Positions 1-11,095 of a stretch of DNA of 64,000 bases are shown here, piece by piece. A program made the translations under genes and the position numbers. The notes under the pieces were generated by a model. The model made no database searches. It saw only the letters and a list, made by a program, of their open reading frames with translations, and was not told the origin of the DNA. Position 1 is the first letter of the stretch. Every line of letters begins with the position of its first letter. The DNA lies in the NCBI GenBank assembly GCA_002917075.1, contig NTMA01000049.1:124001-188000 (forward strand), read 5' to 3'. Source of the DNA: Hawksworthiomyces lignivorus. Taxonomy: Eukaryota; Ascomycota; Sordariomycetes; Ophiostomatales; Ophiostomataceae.

Positions 1-338
1 TGTTGAAAAGACTGAGTAGATTAATGAGAATGGTAGGCATTGTCGACATATCCTTAAAGACGTTAGACTAAGCCATGTAGTGGAGTGTCTTTCAACGGCG
101 TGGGATATATCAGATAGTTAGTTTATTTACGCCCTTTTCTTTTTCTTCATCAGTCGATCAAGAAACATTTATCCTTAAGTCGATGTGTTGGACCGAGGTG
201 CATTGAAAGTGAGACGAGCAGACTGCTCCAGTCAATATAAAATAGAATTTATCTCGCCCTGGCAAGCTGATTAAACTACAAGCAACATGTTCCTTGTATT
301 TCCCAAACGCCTTTGTCAATATACGCCGTTGTATGCTA
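1..338. other. Intergenic, no gene seen
   Basis: AT-rich DNA downstream of the minus-strand regulator gene. I see no convincing coding frame, RNA gene or repeat. It probably holds the 3' untranslated region of that gene. Confidence 0.5.
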
Positions 339-1692
339 TTATGCAGCGGACATTAGGCCTCGTTGTAGTAGGACCTGAATTGCAGCATTGTTCTTGTGAT
401 GGCGTTGCAAATACATGCAGATAGCTGGAATTTCGCTTCTCGCTCGAAAATCAATCCACCATTTACACGTACGGGCTTTGCTGTACCATATGCAAAGCAA
501 TAAAAGCGCTACCGGATCCTTATTGTGCAACTGATCAGCAAAATCGTTGTGCATATAATTTGACACCATCAAAACTCTCCCAAGAGTAGCCTCGCTGACC
601 GGCGACGTCAGGAGCCGAGAGAGGCTATGAGCGACTGTGAAGTAGGGATTGTTCGCTGCAGAAGAAGAATCGTCAATTTGACACAACTGGGCCAATGCAG
701 GCAGAACTCCCTTGGACCCTAGCAGAGGTAGAGTTTGTTGAGGATGTCCAAGTGTCTCAAACATTTCACGGAAAACACTCTCGGGTCGTAGAGGATTCAC
801 CATATTCCACAGTCCCATTTTCCCGTTCCCTAGTCGCATCCACTCCAGGTCTGAGGAGTCTGGTATGCCCAGCGGCCATGCCTCTTCAGGCTGGCAAGCA
901 TTGGTGGAAGCGAATGTCAAAATCGAGAGGGTACCAGCCGTTGACCAAATAGAGTCTTTGTACTCTTCTTTTATCGGTTGACTCAACCACTTGTTGAATA
1001 ACGTTGTGCACTGAGAGGTGTGGTACGATTCTTTGACAGACCGACGATACGTTGGTGCGATGCCGAGATAGCGATCGTGCACAGCAGCTACCGCCAGTGC
1101 ACCATGCATCAGAAATGGGTGCTATGGAGACTATGTTATTACAACCAATAATAAAGGAACGATCTTGTAGCCGCCTGCATCCGCTTTCGTGGTAAACCGC
1201 GACGACTAACTCACAGCAAGACATCTGGCCAGCATATGCTTCTCATAGATGTTTACTAAGGCTGGGCCACCTAGAGAGTGAATAGTGCGGTAGCGAAATC
1301 GGTCAAAGAGCTCATGGTCATGGGCATCCAGCATATAAAACGTAGAGCCATCGTTGACCCATATGGCGTTGCTAATCGCTGTCGGCACGGAAGGCCGCCT
1401 AGCCTGCTTAGGAGGCTCTTTCTTCGTTCGCTCTTCAGAGACAGGTTGGAGGTCGGAAATACGGAGGTCGAAATTGCACAAAACTCCGTATTTACGACAG
1501 TTAAAGCAGCCTGGTCTTGTTTCGTCGCACTGGACACTCAGTTACTGGCTCTGGCGCAGCCATGAATAGCTATCAGGTGACGGTACAGCTCAGTCAACGT
1601 ACTTTTACTTTGCGAAGTTTGCAGTTCCGACAGCCAAATCTTGATTTTCGCCGATCTCGCATCTTCATTTCCGCAGGAGGTAGTTGATTCAT
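339..1692 (-). CDS. Zn2Cys6 transcription factor (UPC2-like architecture)
   Basis: Fungal nuclear regulator of about 395 residues in three exons (1692-1603, 1529-1215, 1121-339). The N-terminus holds a complete C6 zinc cluster with spacing CX2CX6CX6CX2CX6C, read across intron 1: FGCRNCKLRKVK joins CDETRPGCFNC. The second junction restores HPFLMHGALAVAAVHDRYLG, the start of the fungal-specific TF domain seen in UPC2/ECM22-like and related short regulators. The rest is helical with no other motif. The ATG at 1692 is the first in frame after a stop; ATGs a few codons downstream are also possible. The target genes are unknown. The nearest neighbour is the SDR gene at 2265, divergently transcribed, so co-regulation is possible but only inferred. 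Confidence 0.85.
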
Positions 1693-2264
1693 ATTTCATG
1701 AAAAAATAAGACCCAAAGGTTGTGTAAAGTCCAAGAATCGCCAATGCAGCGCTTTAACCTGATCTCAAAAGTGTCGGTACCGGATGAACAGCTAAAATCC
1801 GTCATCAAATGAGTAATATCTCCGGACTCGACTGGGGCACGGAAACACTTTTTCGGGGTTTTTGGGACCCACCGGCTTACCCTCATTCGGACTCGCTGCA
1901 TCGTGATTGGTCTCCCGCCATACGTCTGGACGTTCCAAGGCTGGATATAATAAGCAGTACGAGGTAGAAGGTATTATTCCTTCAATTCGATTCTACGACA
2001 TCCTGGTCAAAGTCGTCAGGCATTTAGCTACCAAAACACTCGCAATACATGCTGTTCTAGAAGATAATCTCCAATGTCCGTAACATGCTGCTTATTCACT
2101 GTTGTAAAATGTATAAATATTGCCGGGTCCTCGCAATTGTCGAGCCATATTTCGACCATCTATCATCCATCTATCAGCACCTGAAAATACTCATATAGAA
2201 ACCTATCTGTTGTTCTCATTAAAAGTCATCTTTATATCCCTTTCTATCGAATCTATATTCCACA
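1693..2264. promoter_or_regulatory. Divergent promoter region
   Basis: 572 bases between the minus-strand regulator and the plus-strand SDR gene. It has TATA-like AT stretches (for example around 2109-2118) and pyrimidine-rich sequence just upstream of the ATG at 2265. No coding frame of its own was recognised. Confidence 0.5.
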
Positions 2265-3182
2265 ATGCGTGTCTTCGTGACTGGTTCAACTGGATTTGTT
2301 GGCTCAGCCGTTGTCAAGGAACTGCTCTCGGCTGGCCACAAAGTTCTCGGCCTTACTCGCAGTGAAAAGGGAATTGACCAGCTAAAGAGCCAAGGTGCCG
2401 ACGCCCTGCATGGTACTATCGAGGATCATGAGATCCTCAAGAAAGGCGCAGCTGAATGCGATGCTGTCATTCATCTGGCTTTTGTCCACAACTTCGCCGA
2501 CTTCGCTGGCTCCTGTGCAACAGACCGTGCCGCTATCACGGCCCTAGGCAATGCTCTGGTGGAAGCTGGCGGAGACCGCTCATTGGTCGTCACTTCAGGA
2601 ACCATGCTTCTCGAGCAAGGAAAGATTGGCTACGAAGATGATGCGATTGGATCGGGCAACCCATTTGCAGCAGCGCGCGGCCCCTCAGAAAAGGTGTGCC
2701 TCGACTTTGCCAAGAAGGGCTTGCGCGCAAGCGTTGTCCGTCTGCCGCCTACGACGCATGGCTCTGGATCTTCTGGATTTGTTGGGCCGTATATCAAGAC
2801 TGCTCTGGAAAAGGGCAAGGCGGCATATGTTGGAGAAGGACTGAATCACTGGTCAGCTGGCCACCGGGACGACGCAGCCAAGCTGTACCGCTTGGCAATG
2901 GAGAAGGCGGAGCCAGGTTCTGTTTTTCATGCAGTTGGTGAAGAAGGTGTTCAACTGAAAGATATCGCAGCTGAAGTTGGAAAACAGCTGAATATCCCTG
3001 TTGTCAGCATTGAGCCTGAAAAGGTGCCAGAGCACTTTGGATGGTTCCAATTTGCTATCGCGGCTGATAATATGGCCTCGAGCAAGAAGACTCAAGAACG
3101 ACTGGGATGGAAACCGACCCATGCCACAGTTGTTGAGGATGTTCCAGTGGTCATTGAATTTTTCAAATCTCAGACGGCCTAG
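2265..3182 (+). CDS. NAD(P)-dependent epimerase/dehydratase-like SDR (atypical extended SDR)
   Basis: Intronless, 305 residues. A Rossmann nucleotide-binding motif TGSTGFVG starts at residue 6, right after the first beta strand. The fold continues with DAVIHLAF, VVTSG and VVRLPPTTHG, typical of the atypical extended SDRs (SDR_a5-like) common in fungi and bacteria. The usual Tyr-X3-Lys catalytic pair is not obvious; the matching stretch is RGPSEK, as in atypical members. The C-terminus has RLGWKP, the substrate-side motif of extended SDRs. It is probably a cytosolic NAD(P)H-linked oxidoreductase or epimerase; the substrate cannot be told from sequence. It stands tail-to-tail with the flavin monooxygenase at 3514, and the two could act on the same compound. 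Confidence 0.85.
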   Translation: MRVFVTGSTGFVGSAVVKELLSAGHKVLGLTRSEKGIDQLKSQGADALHGTIEDHEILKKGAAECDAVIHLAFVHNFADFAGSCATDRAAITALGNALVEAGGDRSLVVTSGTMLLEQGKIGYEDDAIGSGNPFAAARGPSEKVCLDFAKKGLRASVVRLPPTTHGSGSSGFVGPYIKTALEKGKAAYVGEGLNHWSAGHRDDAAKLYRLAMEKAEPGSVFHAVGEEGVQLKDIAAEVGKQLNIPVVSIEPEKVPEHFGWFQFAIAADNMASSKKTQERLGWKPTHATVVEDVPVVIEFFKSQTA

Positions 3183-3513
3183 ATGTTCGACTTGTTTCCC
3201 CCAGCAAGGTAGCATGTAGTTATGTGGGTGCGTGTGCTATCGCTTCGGACGAGGAGCGTAACATGAGTGGTCTATATAATCTGCAGAAAGAATTCAAGTC
3301 TAGCACTTCCGCAAATCATCCGCGGCCATCACATCTTATAACTAAAGGGTGGCAACAGAATGTCCAAATGAAGTTATCAGATTAGTTGCCAAATTTCGCA
3401 TATATTTGAGTCACTTCCCTATCAGTGTCTAAACTCTCTCCTAAATCTAAATAATCAATTCTCCAAGTTTCTCGTTTAGAATGAAAAATTCTCACAAATC
3501 TATGAAGCCAAGC
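3183..3513. other. Convergent intergenic region
   Basis: 331 bases between two genes that converge. AT-rich, with no coding frame or repeat of note. It presumably contains both 3' ends. Confidence 0.5.
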
Positions 3514-4755
3514 TTAATTGGCTGTCTTTTGCTCTATCATGCTTCGGAAAAAGGTCGCCATTCGGTAAGCGGCATCGTCATCTCCAAACATGTTGTCTAT
3601 CAGAACGTCTGTCTCGGCACCTATTTCCTTCGCGCGCTTTACCAAAGCGGTTTCGGATGCCTCCAACAGTGGATTAAGTGTTGCCAAAAATGTAGCATTT
3701 CCCTCTCCGGCCGCCTTGCACGCCTTGACGATAACTTCAGAGAGCAGAAGCGTATCAAGCATTGCCTGATTGACGCCTTCTCCATTTGGCAACATCAGAT
3801 GAGCTGCATCACCGACAATCGTTACGCCACTTTTGTGTTTCCAAGAGGTTCCATAGGGAAGAGAATAGAATGGCCGGATGTCCATGTTCTCGTTTGGATG
3901 ATCCGCCGACTCCTCGTCACAAGCTGTGCTAACCAGTTCTTTGATCACGGGAGCAAAAGTGCCAAGCAGTTCATCGTCCCCAAACAATATGTCTTTAGCA
4001 TATGAGGCAGGCTTGGATGCCATACCGGAGGCCGAGGAGAACTCCTTGTCAGCAACGGAGAGCCACAGATAAATTCTGGACGAGTCAATGGGTCCGCGCT
4101 GAGAAACAATAGCATGCTTCTTCCCTAGCGAGCTGAAAGATCCGGAACCAACAAGCCGTGCCAGGTGCGGATACTTTTTGGTGATGTTCTTGATGGTCAG
4201 CGTGATGCAGTGCATTCCAGTGAACTCCGGCTTGGTATCTGTGAGAAGGTCGCGAATCTTGGACCAGGCGCCGTCTGCACCCACAACCAGATCAAAAGTG
4301 TCTCTGCCGTGGCTGCCAAAGTCAAGCTCGATTTTGGAATCACTAGACGTATCTGCCATGCTGGCAGAGACGAGTTTATGGTCCCATTTGATGCTGTCTG
4401 CCGGAATATTTTTCATCAGGAGATGGGACAAATTGTTGCGCGAGATTTCAGGTCGCGAGCCTCCTCCTTGGGCATTGAAGATGATTTTCCCATTTCGGTC
4501 GGCGACCAGGAGGTCTTCGCTGCATTCTCCTGTAAGTGGTAAGAAATCGGTATACAGACCACACTCCCGGATAACTGTAAGACCAGATTCCTCATGGAGA
4601 TCAAGCATGCCCGAAGGCGCGGCTAGATCTTCCTTAGTAGGCTTCTGGCGCAGCTCAAAGATGGAGAATGGGATATGGTGCTTGTGAAGCAAAAGGCCCA
4701 TCGTAAGGCCAGCAGGACCTCCGCCAATGATGGCGATTTTCGGTTGAGATGCCAT
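3514..4755 (-). CDS. FAD-dependent monooxygenase, TetX/PHBH family
   Basis: Single-exon flavoprotein monooxygenase, 413 residues from the ATG at 4755. It has the dinucleotide motif IIGGGPAGL at the N-terminus, the DG motif VVGADGAWS in the middle and the GD motif GDAAHLMLPNGEGVN that binds the FAD ribityl chain. These are the three fingerprints of class A flavin hydroxylases. The GD region is closest to the TetX-like branch, which hydroxylates polyketide or aromatic substrates using NAD(P)H and O2. The frame stays open upstream to an ATG at 4881 and would add 42 residues, partly rich in Arg and Ser and able to form a mitochondrial-type presequence. It is divergent from the Zn2Cys6 gene at 5319, a plausible local regulator. 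Confidence 0.88.
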   Translation of the reverse strand: MASQPKIAIIGGGPAGLTMGLLLHKHHIPFSIFELRQKPTKEDLAAPSGMLDLHEESGLTVIRECGLYTDFLPLTGECSEDLLVADRNGKIIFNAQGGGSRPEISRNNLSHLLMKNIPADSIKWDHKLVSASMADTSSDSKIELDFGSHGRDTFDLVVGADGAWSKIRDLLTDTKPEFTGMHCITLTIKNITKKYPHLARLVGSGSFSSLGKKHAIVSQRGPIDSSRIYLWLSVADKEFSSASGMASKPASYAKDILFGDDELLGTFAPVIKELVSTACDEESADHPNENMDIRPFYSLPYGTSWKHKSGVTIVGDAAHLMLPNGEGVNQAMLDTLLLSEVIVKACKAAGEGNATFLATLNPLLEASETALVKRAKEIGAETDVLIDNMFGDDDAAYRMATFFRSMIEQKTAN

Positions 4756-5318
4756 AGCTGAGAAAGCTCGATATCTGATTGTTCTCGACAGAAGATGGGC
4801 TAACATGAAAGAATGTGCTGGATGTCCAAGACAATAGCGGTAGAGCGTGTGGAAGGTGGCCTTTGGCTCTGGGAATCTCATACTGGACAGCAGTTGGGAG
4901 AAGAGAGAATATTTATATCTGAGGATTCTTGCATGCCTGTTCTCATTCCAAGACTCGCCGTTAGTAAACTTATTGTTTCGGAAAGCTGACTATACAATGC
5001 TTCTCGGCAGCTAGGAACGGCCGACCTAAATTCGGGAGCCTGGCTGTAGTGTGTAAGACATGGCGACCAAGCTCGGGGCTCATCGGGGGCCGACAAAGGC
5101 CACCAATTAGAATGCTAGCTGAGGCTAGTAGCTCCATATCGACCCACTTATATTGACTCCATTCGATGTCCTCTGCGAATGCCCACTCAATCTTTCGTCA
5201 AACAAGACAAAAACGCACGCCGGAAGTTGTCGAAGTCCATTTATTTCATTTTCTCCGACTTTCATCCCGTGGGAAACCATTTCCCTCACCACAAAGATTT
5301 TGTCGCTCTTTCAACGTA
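4756..5318. promoter_or_regulatory. Divergent promoter, monooxygenase and Zn2Cys6 gene
   Basis: 563 bases between two divergent start codons. It includes the possible N-terminal extension of the monooxygenase (4756-4881). No clear operator was recognised. Such a pairing of a catabolic enzyme with a divergent zinc-cluster gene often reflects direct regulation, which here is inference. Confidence 0.4.
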
Positions 5319-8007
5319 ATGTCGACTGTAGTACCTCACCTTCCCAGCGCTCCAAACCGCTCCTGCGTGCGATGCGCACAGCGTAAAGTTAGGTACGTGA
5401 AAAGCGGTGCTCCATCATATTGCACTCTCTTTGGGCTACCAGAGACTATTCCTCTACTTGTCATGGTCCAAATTTCTTCAAGTGACGCTGTTCTAGTTGC
5501 CTAAAGTTGTTTCAAGATGCCGCTAACCACCTGGCAAGATGCGATCGCAAAGTTCCTTGCGGCGCTTGCGTGAGACACTCTGTTGACTGTAACCCTCAGC
5601 AACCGTCACGTAATAGGACCAAACGAGCCTCCACACAGAACTTAACAAATCGCCTCAAATACTACGAAGTGCTGCTGCGCGAGAAAGGCATAGATCCCAC
5701 CCAACTGCAAGACATCCCTGACAGTGAAGTGCAGCCCGCCCCTCTTCGGACGCAAGAAGCTGCCCCAGTTCAGCTTCAGTCGCTTGGTATTTCACCCTTA
5801 ACGCCTGGCTCGAATCAGTCCGTCACCAATGTGAGAACACCACAGTGTCCTAAAAACGTCAGATTTGTCAATGAGTATGCCACTCGTTCCAAGTATATTG
5901 TATTCTGGCATTTTTACACTAAGACGTACCTAGCACATTGTGGAAGAGGGTCATAGAAGAGGTATGCCATGAGGCGCAGTTTGAAACAGACTGACTTGAC
6001 GATTTTGTCTCAATGCTGATGAAAAACATAGTTTCAAGATCCTCACAACACCCCTGAAGAATATTCAAGCGACGCAAGTGACGCAGAGACATCTGGTGAT
6101 GATTGTGGCTTCGTTATAGGAGCTCAGATAAAGTCCGACACAAAATCTCGTCATCCACCGCCCGAGGTCATATACCGTTTATGGCTAGCATTCAAGGAGA
6201 ATGTCGATCCTCTAACAAAGATCATACACATCCCTACTTTGCAACCAGCAATTGAAAAGGCAGCAAGCAACATAAATTGCGTTCCACGAGCCTTTGAGGC
6301 GCTATTGTTTTCCATATACAGCGCTGCCGTTATGTCGCTAAAGGATGACGATTGTATGCAAAGGCTGTTAGAGCCCCGCAAGGTCCTCCTCTCTCGTTAT
6401 ATCTCAGCCACCAAAGTTGCATTGTTGCGGGTCCGGTTCATGGAAACCACGAATCTCATTGTTCTCCAAGCATTGGTTATATACCTTCTAGCAGTCAGAG
6501 ACATTTGTGAGCCTAAGGCTATATACTCATTGACCGGTGTGCCTTCTCTTCTGCATCTCCTATTTCGACATTTATTCTCTTACTGGGCTATCGCTGACGC
6601 TTCTCACCTTTCCTTCAGGTGTAGCTGTCCGCATTGCGCAAAATATGGGACTTGACCGTGACGGAATATTTCTAAATCTGCCTCCATTTGAAATCGAGAT
6701 GCGTCGAAGAATTTGGTGGCAGTTGAAAATGCATGATTTTCGCACGGCTGAGGTACGGTGATAATACAATAGTCACCAGCTCATTATCCTTCGACGAGAC
6801 TTTTCACTAAATTAAGAGTTGACAGGTCGCGGGTGTGCCTAAGTTTCAAGACCTTTACACTGGTTCTGGCGGCACAAGATGGCCGACCAATGTCGACGAT
6901 GATCAACTCTCCCCAGATATGGATTCGCTTCCGGCTGAAGTCAATAAATCCACTGATGCAGTTTTTGTTTCTTTAAAATGTGAACTGCTCAACTTTGCTG
7001 CGGGGCGCGTCGCTGCTTTGCGCCATCGGCGAAAGACTTCTAATCCATGGGAGATTTACACCCTGGAGAGCCATGCTACAGAGCTAGATGACTCGTTTAA
7101 AGAGTTTGAGGAGTTGTTAGAAACAAAATACCTACGATACTGTGACCCATCCCAACCACTGCAATTTATGGCCATGTTGATGGCGCGATGTGCAGTAAAT
7201 ATTCTGCGCTTCATGTCCCACCACCCACGAAGATGGTCCAACATAGAACAGTCGCCTCTCTCGGAGCGTCAATGGGTATGGCGAATTTGCATTAAAATTC
7301 TTGACCAGCAAAATATGTTGGAGTGTAACCCGCTTCTTAAAAATTTTGCCTGGCATGCCCCGTATTTTCAGCAGTGGCACACAATTATTCATGTGCTGGA
7401 CACACTTCGGTCCAATTCTTTTCCCGCCGATGCCAACAGAGCCTGGACACTTATCGAAACTGCATATAACAACAATCCTGGAATGATTTCAGACATGAAG
7501 AGACCAATACACGTTGCTGTGGGTAGTCTCTGTTTGAAAGCATATGCTAGCTACGAAACAACATCGCAGTCTGAGAGCACACGCTCTGTTACGGAGCCAA
7601 ATTTTATTGTGCAGCTGCGACAACAGTTTGAATCTATCAAAGCTAAGAAACGAATACGGCACGCGGTAGACAGCCACACTCAAGATGTATCTAAAAACGT
7701 TCATGCCGACTCTATTGGCATGAAAACCAGCGCTATTGTCCTAAGCGACATGTCGCAAACCGCACATACTATTCCTGAGATACCAGCACCGCTCAGTGTT
7801 GACCAAGGCGGATCTTCTGCTTCTCATGAGGGAGACCCATTTTGGTTTATTTATGAGAACAACCAAATTGAAGCTGACGATGCGAATATGGACTTGGATG
7901 CTATCTTAGAACAAGAATATCTAGCAAAGGAGAGCCTTTCGAGCAATATCGCCTGGGATCAATGGGACTGTTGGGTTACTGGTTCATCTCTTATGCCTTT
8001 GCGTTAG
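5319..8007 (+). CDS. Zn2Cys6 transcription factor with fungal TF domain
   Basis: About 758 residues in six exons: 5319-5392, 5539-5892, 5934-5961, 6032-6536, 6619-6752 and 6826-8007. Exon 1 ends inside the zinc cluster ([10 protein letters not shown]) and exon 2 completes it ([17 protein letters not shown]), giving CX2CX6CX5CX2CX6C. The following helix probably forms the linker and coiled coil. The middle domain carries [16 protein letters not shown] followed by [10 protein letters not shown], the hallmark of the fungal-specific TF domain. The third exon is only 28 bases and the intron before it only 41, so that junction is the weakest part; it gives [11 protein letters not shown], which fits this family. 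It is divergent from the monooxygenase at 3514. Target genes are unknown. Confidence 0.85.
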
Positions 8008-8489
8008 CAAGCAGGTGAAACATTTTTGACTTTGTGGTAGAAAGAAAAGCATCGAAAAACACTCTCTTCTGATCTGACAAGTATGATTCAAACTCCAAGG
8101 TAGCTTTATCGTTGATATTTGGGCTTATTTAGACGGCGATGCACCGATAATACCACGAGTCTGCGTACTATGATTTAATTTCTAGTTTTTTTGTAGTCCA
8201 TTTCTCGATCCTACTTATCGTATTCGGTTCAAATCGCATTGACAGACGCGTGCAGTCATGTATGCATTCAAATCAATATTGGTTCCAAGACCATTTCGAT
8301 TCACTAGTCCACCGTTGAATAGGCAATCGGTTTAAAACTTCAGGAGAACAGGTCTTTGCAGAAGCTAAAATTGTGATCAAGCCTCCGGCCTTGACAAATT
8401 CTAGTATTCCCATCTACAAATGCGATGTTAGTAAATACCTAGTATATGTAATATTAATGAAGAGCCTCTTCTGTTTTTATGAATTTTGC
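8008..8489. other. Convergent intergenic region
   Basis: 482 AT-rich bases between the regulator and the convergent secreted-protein gene. No coding frame, repeat or RNA gene recognised. Confidence 0.5.
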
Positions 8490-9152
8490 TCACGCTACAA
8501 CACTTTGGGCAGAATATGATCTCATTTCGAAAGCGGCACATGAGTTGTTGAACTTTGAGGAATCAAATGAGACGAAGACCTGATAGACATTTTCGTTATT
8601 GAATGGGCAAGCTTCAAACTGCCCATAGGCACCGCCGTTTCGGATTCTAATCACAGCTGGTCCTATGCTGGCATCGCTGATTTCACGTTGCCAGCCTGAA
8701 AGAATTGAACCTTCGGGTTTGAATGTAGAATGAGGAGGCGTGTAGCCTAGAGCACCGTCTGGAGCGACGTAAACTGTAATTCTAAGAATTTTCTTCCAAA
8801 GATATAAAGCTTAAATCGTGCGATTGCCTTACATACCCTGTTGTCCGCCAGGTACAGCGACATCTAAGGATAATGAATCGTTGCCGTCAATATTCCCACC
8901 GATAAATAAGGTTTTATCACCATTGTACAGCGAACAATCCAAATCTGCGACATCAGAAGGGCAATAAGCAGATGGCGATTTGCCAATCCAAAAAAGCCTG
9001 TTGCTCGCTTGGATTGCGTCACTCAAGAAGCGCGGATCACTTTCACTGGGGCGCCATGCGTATGCGCTCCAAGGACCGGGTGATGGCGGATAGCCTGCTG
9101 CTGCGAAGGTCATGAGATAAAGTAAGTGGGATAGCACTAACTTGAACATCAT
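8490..9152 (-). CDS. Small secreted protein, resembles Aspergillus 'IgE-binding protein' family
   Basis: 199 residues in two exons (9152-8837, 8773-8490). A hydrophobic signal peptide (about residues 1-20, ending near FAAAG) precedes a domain with several cysteines, the phrase FWIGKSPSAYCP and, across the intron, VPGGQQVYVAPDGALGYT. This pattern recalls a family of small fungal extracellular or cell-wall proteins labelled IgE-binding protein in aspergilli; I rely on memory of that family, so the name is tentative. No catalytic motif is visible. The mature protein should be extracellular. Homologues are usually described as hypothetical, and I cannot assign a role. Confidence 0.7.
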
Positions 9153-11095
9153 CTTCTCTTAGTCTTGCAATTATTGTCTAATTCTCGGATACGGTCGTTA
9201 ATTGCCGTAAGTTAGAACTTAGCGATTGAGTTATCACAAGATAGCTCGGTGTAATTGACATACGCAGATGCAAGGGAAATAAGTTCTTTTCCTCGTCAAT
9301 GATATTTTGTGAAATCTCTATGATTAAATTGATATCTTATATGCTTCCGCCATTTATTCGCCGTATTGGATAAGACGCATGCAACTTATGACGGCTAATC
9401 ATCGAGAAGGACCGGTTGCTACACGTGGCTAATTTCACTCAACGTACTACGATGCCTGGATGGGAATTGGTTTTCTGTAATTCGTTTTTAGATGACAAAT
9501 AGCTCTATACTAGCTGGATAGAAAAAGACGTACTGCAGCCAATATGCTTTACTTACACACTCTCGCAGTATTGAAGATGGCTGAATTGGCAGTGTGAAGA
9601 ATTTTGCCCTGTTTCTTGATTTCTTCCTTAGTCTTCTATGTATACTTCGACTGATCTCTCTTTCTGTCGTATTGCTTTAAATATACAAGGAGCGTAATAC
9701 TTTATACGCTCATTTGACAATCTTTCTACTCTAATTTATCCCGTGCTGTATATCCAGAAGATGCAAACCTAACTACGTAAGCTTTTTAATATAAGCCACA
9801 CACAAAATCGATTTACCATGCTCTATTACTGCTTGCTGTTGGCTTGCTGTTTAAGTATGTGTCCAAGCACACTTACTTCAATGCCATTCAACTACGGAAG
9901 TGCCTTGAGACGACACCCACGTATATGAAAGGTTGCTGTCTATCAACTTCTGTTATTCAATCGCTTACGTTGGCACACTGCATTTGGAGCTTAACTCTAA
10001 TCTCGTAAAGCGATTATCATAACCTTCTCACAATGTTGATTGTCGCCTATATAAACACCGTAAAGGAATTTTGATTAACTGTTCAGTCACACGCATAAAA
10101 TGAAAGGTAGCCAGAGAAGTGCGTTGGGCTGCTTGAAATATAAACAAATATCGAAATATTAGTGTTTGAATATGGCGAAAACATCTGACGGTCACAATTT
10201 ACTCATCCCATACTGTTAGAATCTTCCATTTGACTGAACCAATCTAACTAGCCGCGATAGATGCTTCTGGGGGAGGGCACATTAACATTCAATTTTTGTG
10301 GGAGCAGTGCGTTTGATACAGCCGCCAATGATCAATCATCTTTCGACAGCTGAAGACCTAACTCCAGTGATGGAGCCAAAGCCCGTCAAGGCATACGCCA
10401 GCTGAGAGAACTATTCGCAGCCCACCATCCTCGGACCGAGAGGATAAACCAGATCCAATGGCTGGTTTCTAAATCGCCAAGCATTTTAGGTTCGACATTG
10501 GATTTGGGGGGGTTTTTTTTTTTCTTTTTTTGGTAGTTACCTTAAATGAAACTTTATCTGTGAAGAAATCAAACTAAATAGGGTCTATTGTGGAGAAGTT
10601 CTGGACTCATTTTCGCTAGCAGAGTAGCATCTTTCCGCGCTGCAGGGGTGGGAGGCACTTAGTTTTTCTTGACCCCTGTTGTCTTTTACTAATTTTTGGA
10701 AGCCTTCTGCTAATTGGGATAAGCCGCAGCACTTTGCTCCTCGGCGACCTGAAAAGGGTGAAATTGTGCTCCAGCTTGACGAAGGTACCAGGCTATAGCG
10801 ATAAAACAGTCCATAGACGTAATAATAATGTGAAATTATGTATAGAAAGACGAGCCCCTAAAATTGCTCGGCATTCCTAATTGAGTACATACTACGGAGT
10901 AATACTGTTTGACATTATGGAGCAGCTTAAATATGCAGGACACAGCGAAATAAACATGGCTATCGTGGCTTAGTTCGCGCAAGTTAAATATTTCTAGTCT
11001 TCTGTTTTACAAGGGGGTTGTTTTTTTGGCCGAAGAAATAATGCCCGCCTACGTAATTCTATTAATAAAAAGTACAAAAGAAACTCGCCGCGCGA
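9153..11095. other. Long gene-poor AT-rich stretch
   Basis: About 1.9 kb with no credible gene on either strand. It holds a G7-T11-C-T7 tract near 10507-10530. No tRNA-like fold, terminal inverted repeat or transposase fragment could be made out. The far end (11000-11095) lies just beyond the stop of the nitrate transporter. Confidence 0.55.

Noticed and set aside
3481..4005. 174-codon plus-strand frame opposite the TetX-like monooxygenase
   Set aside because: Antisense shadow of a clear flavoprotein; no motif of its own.
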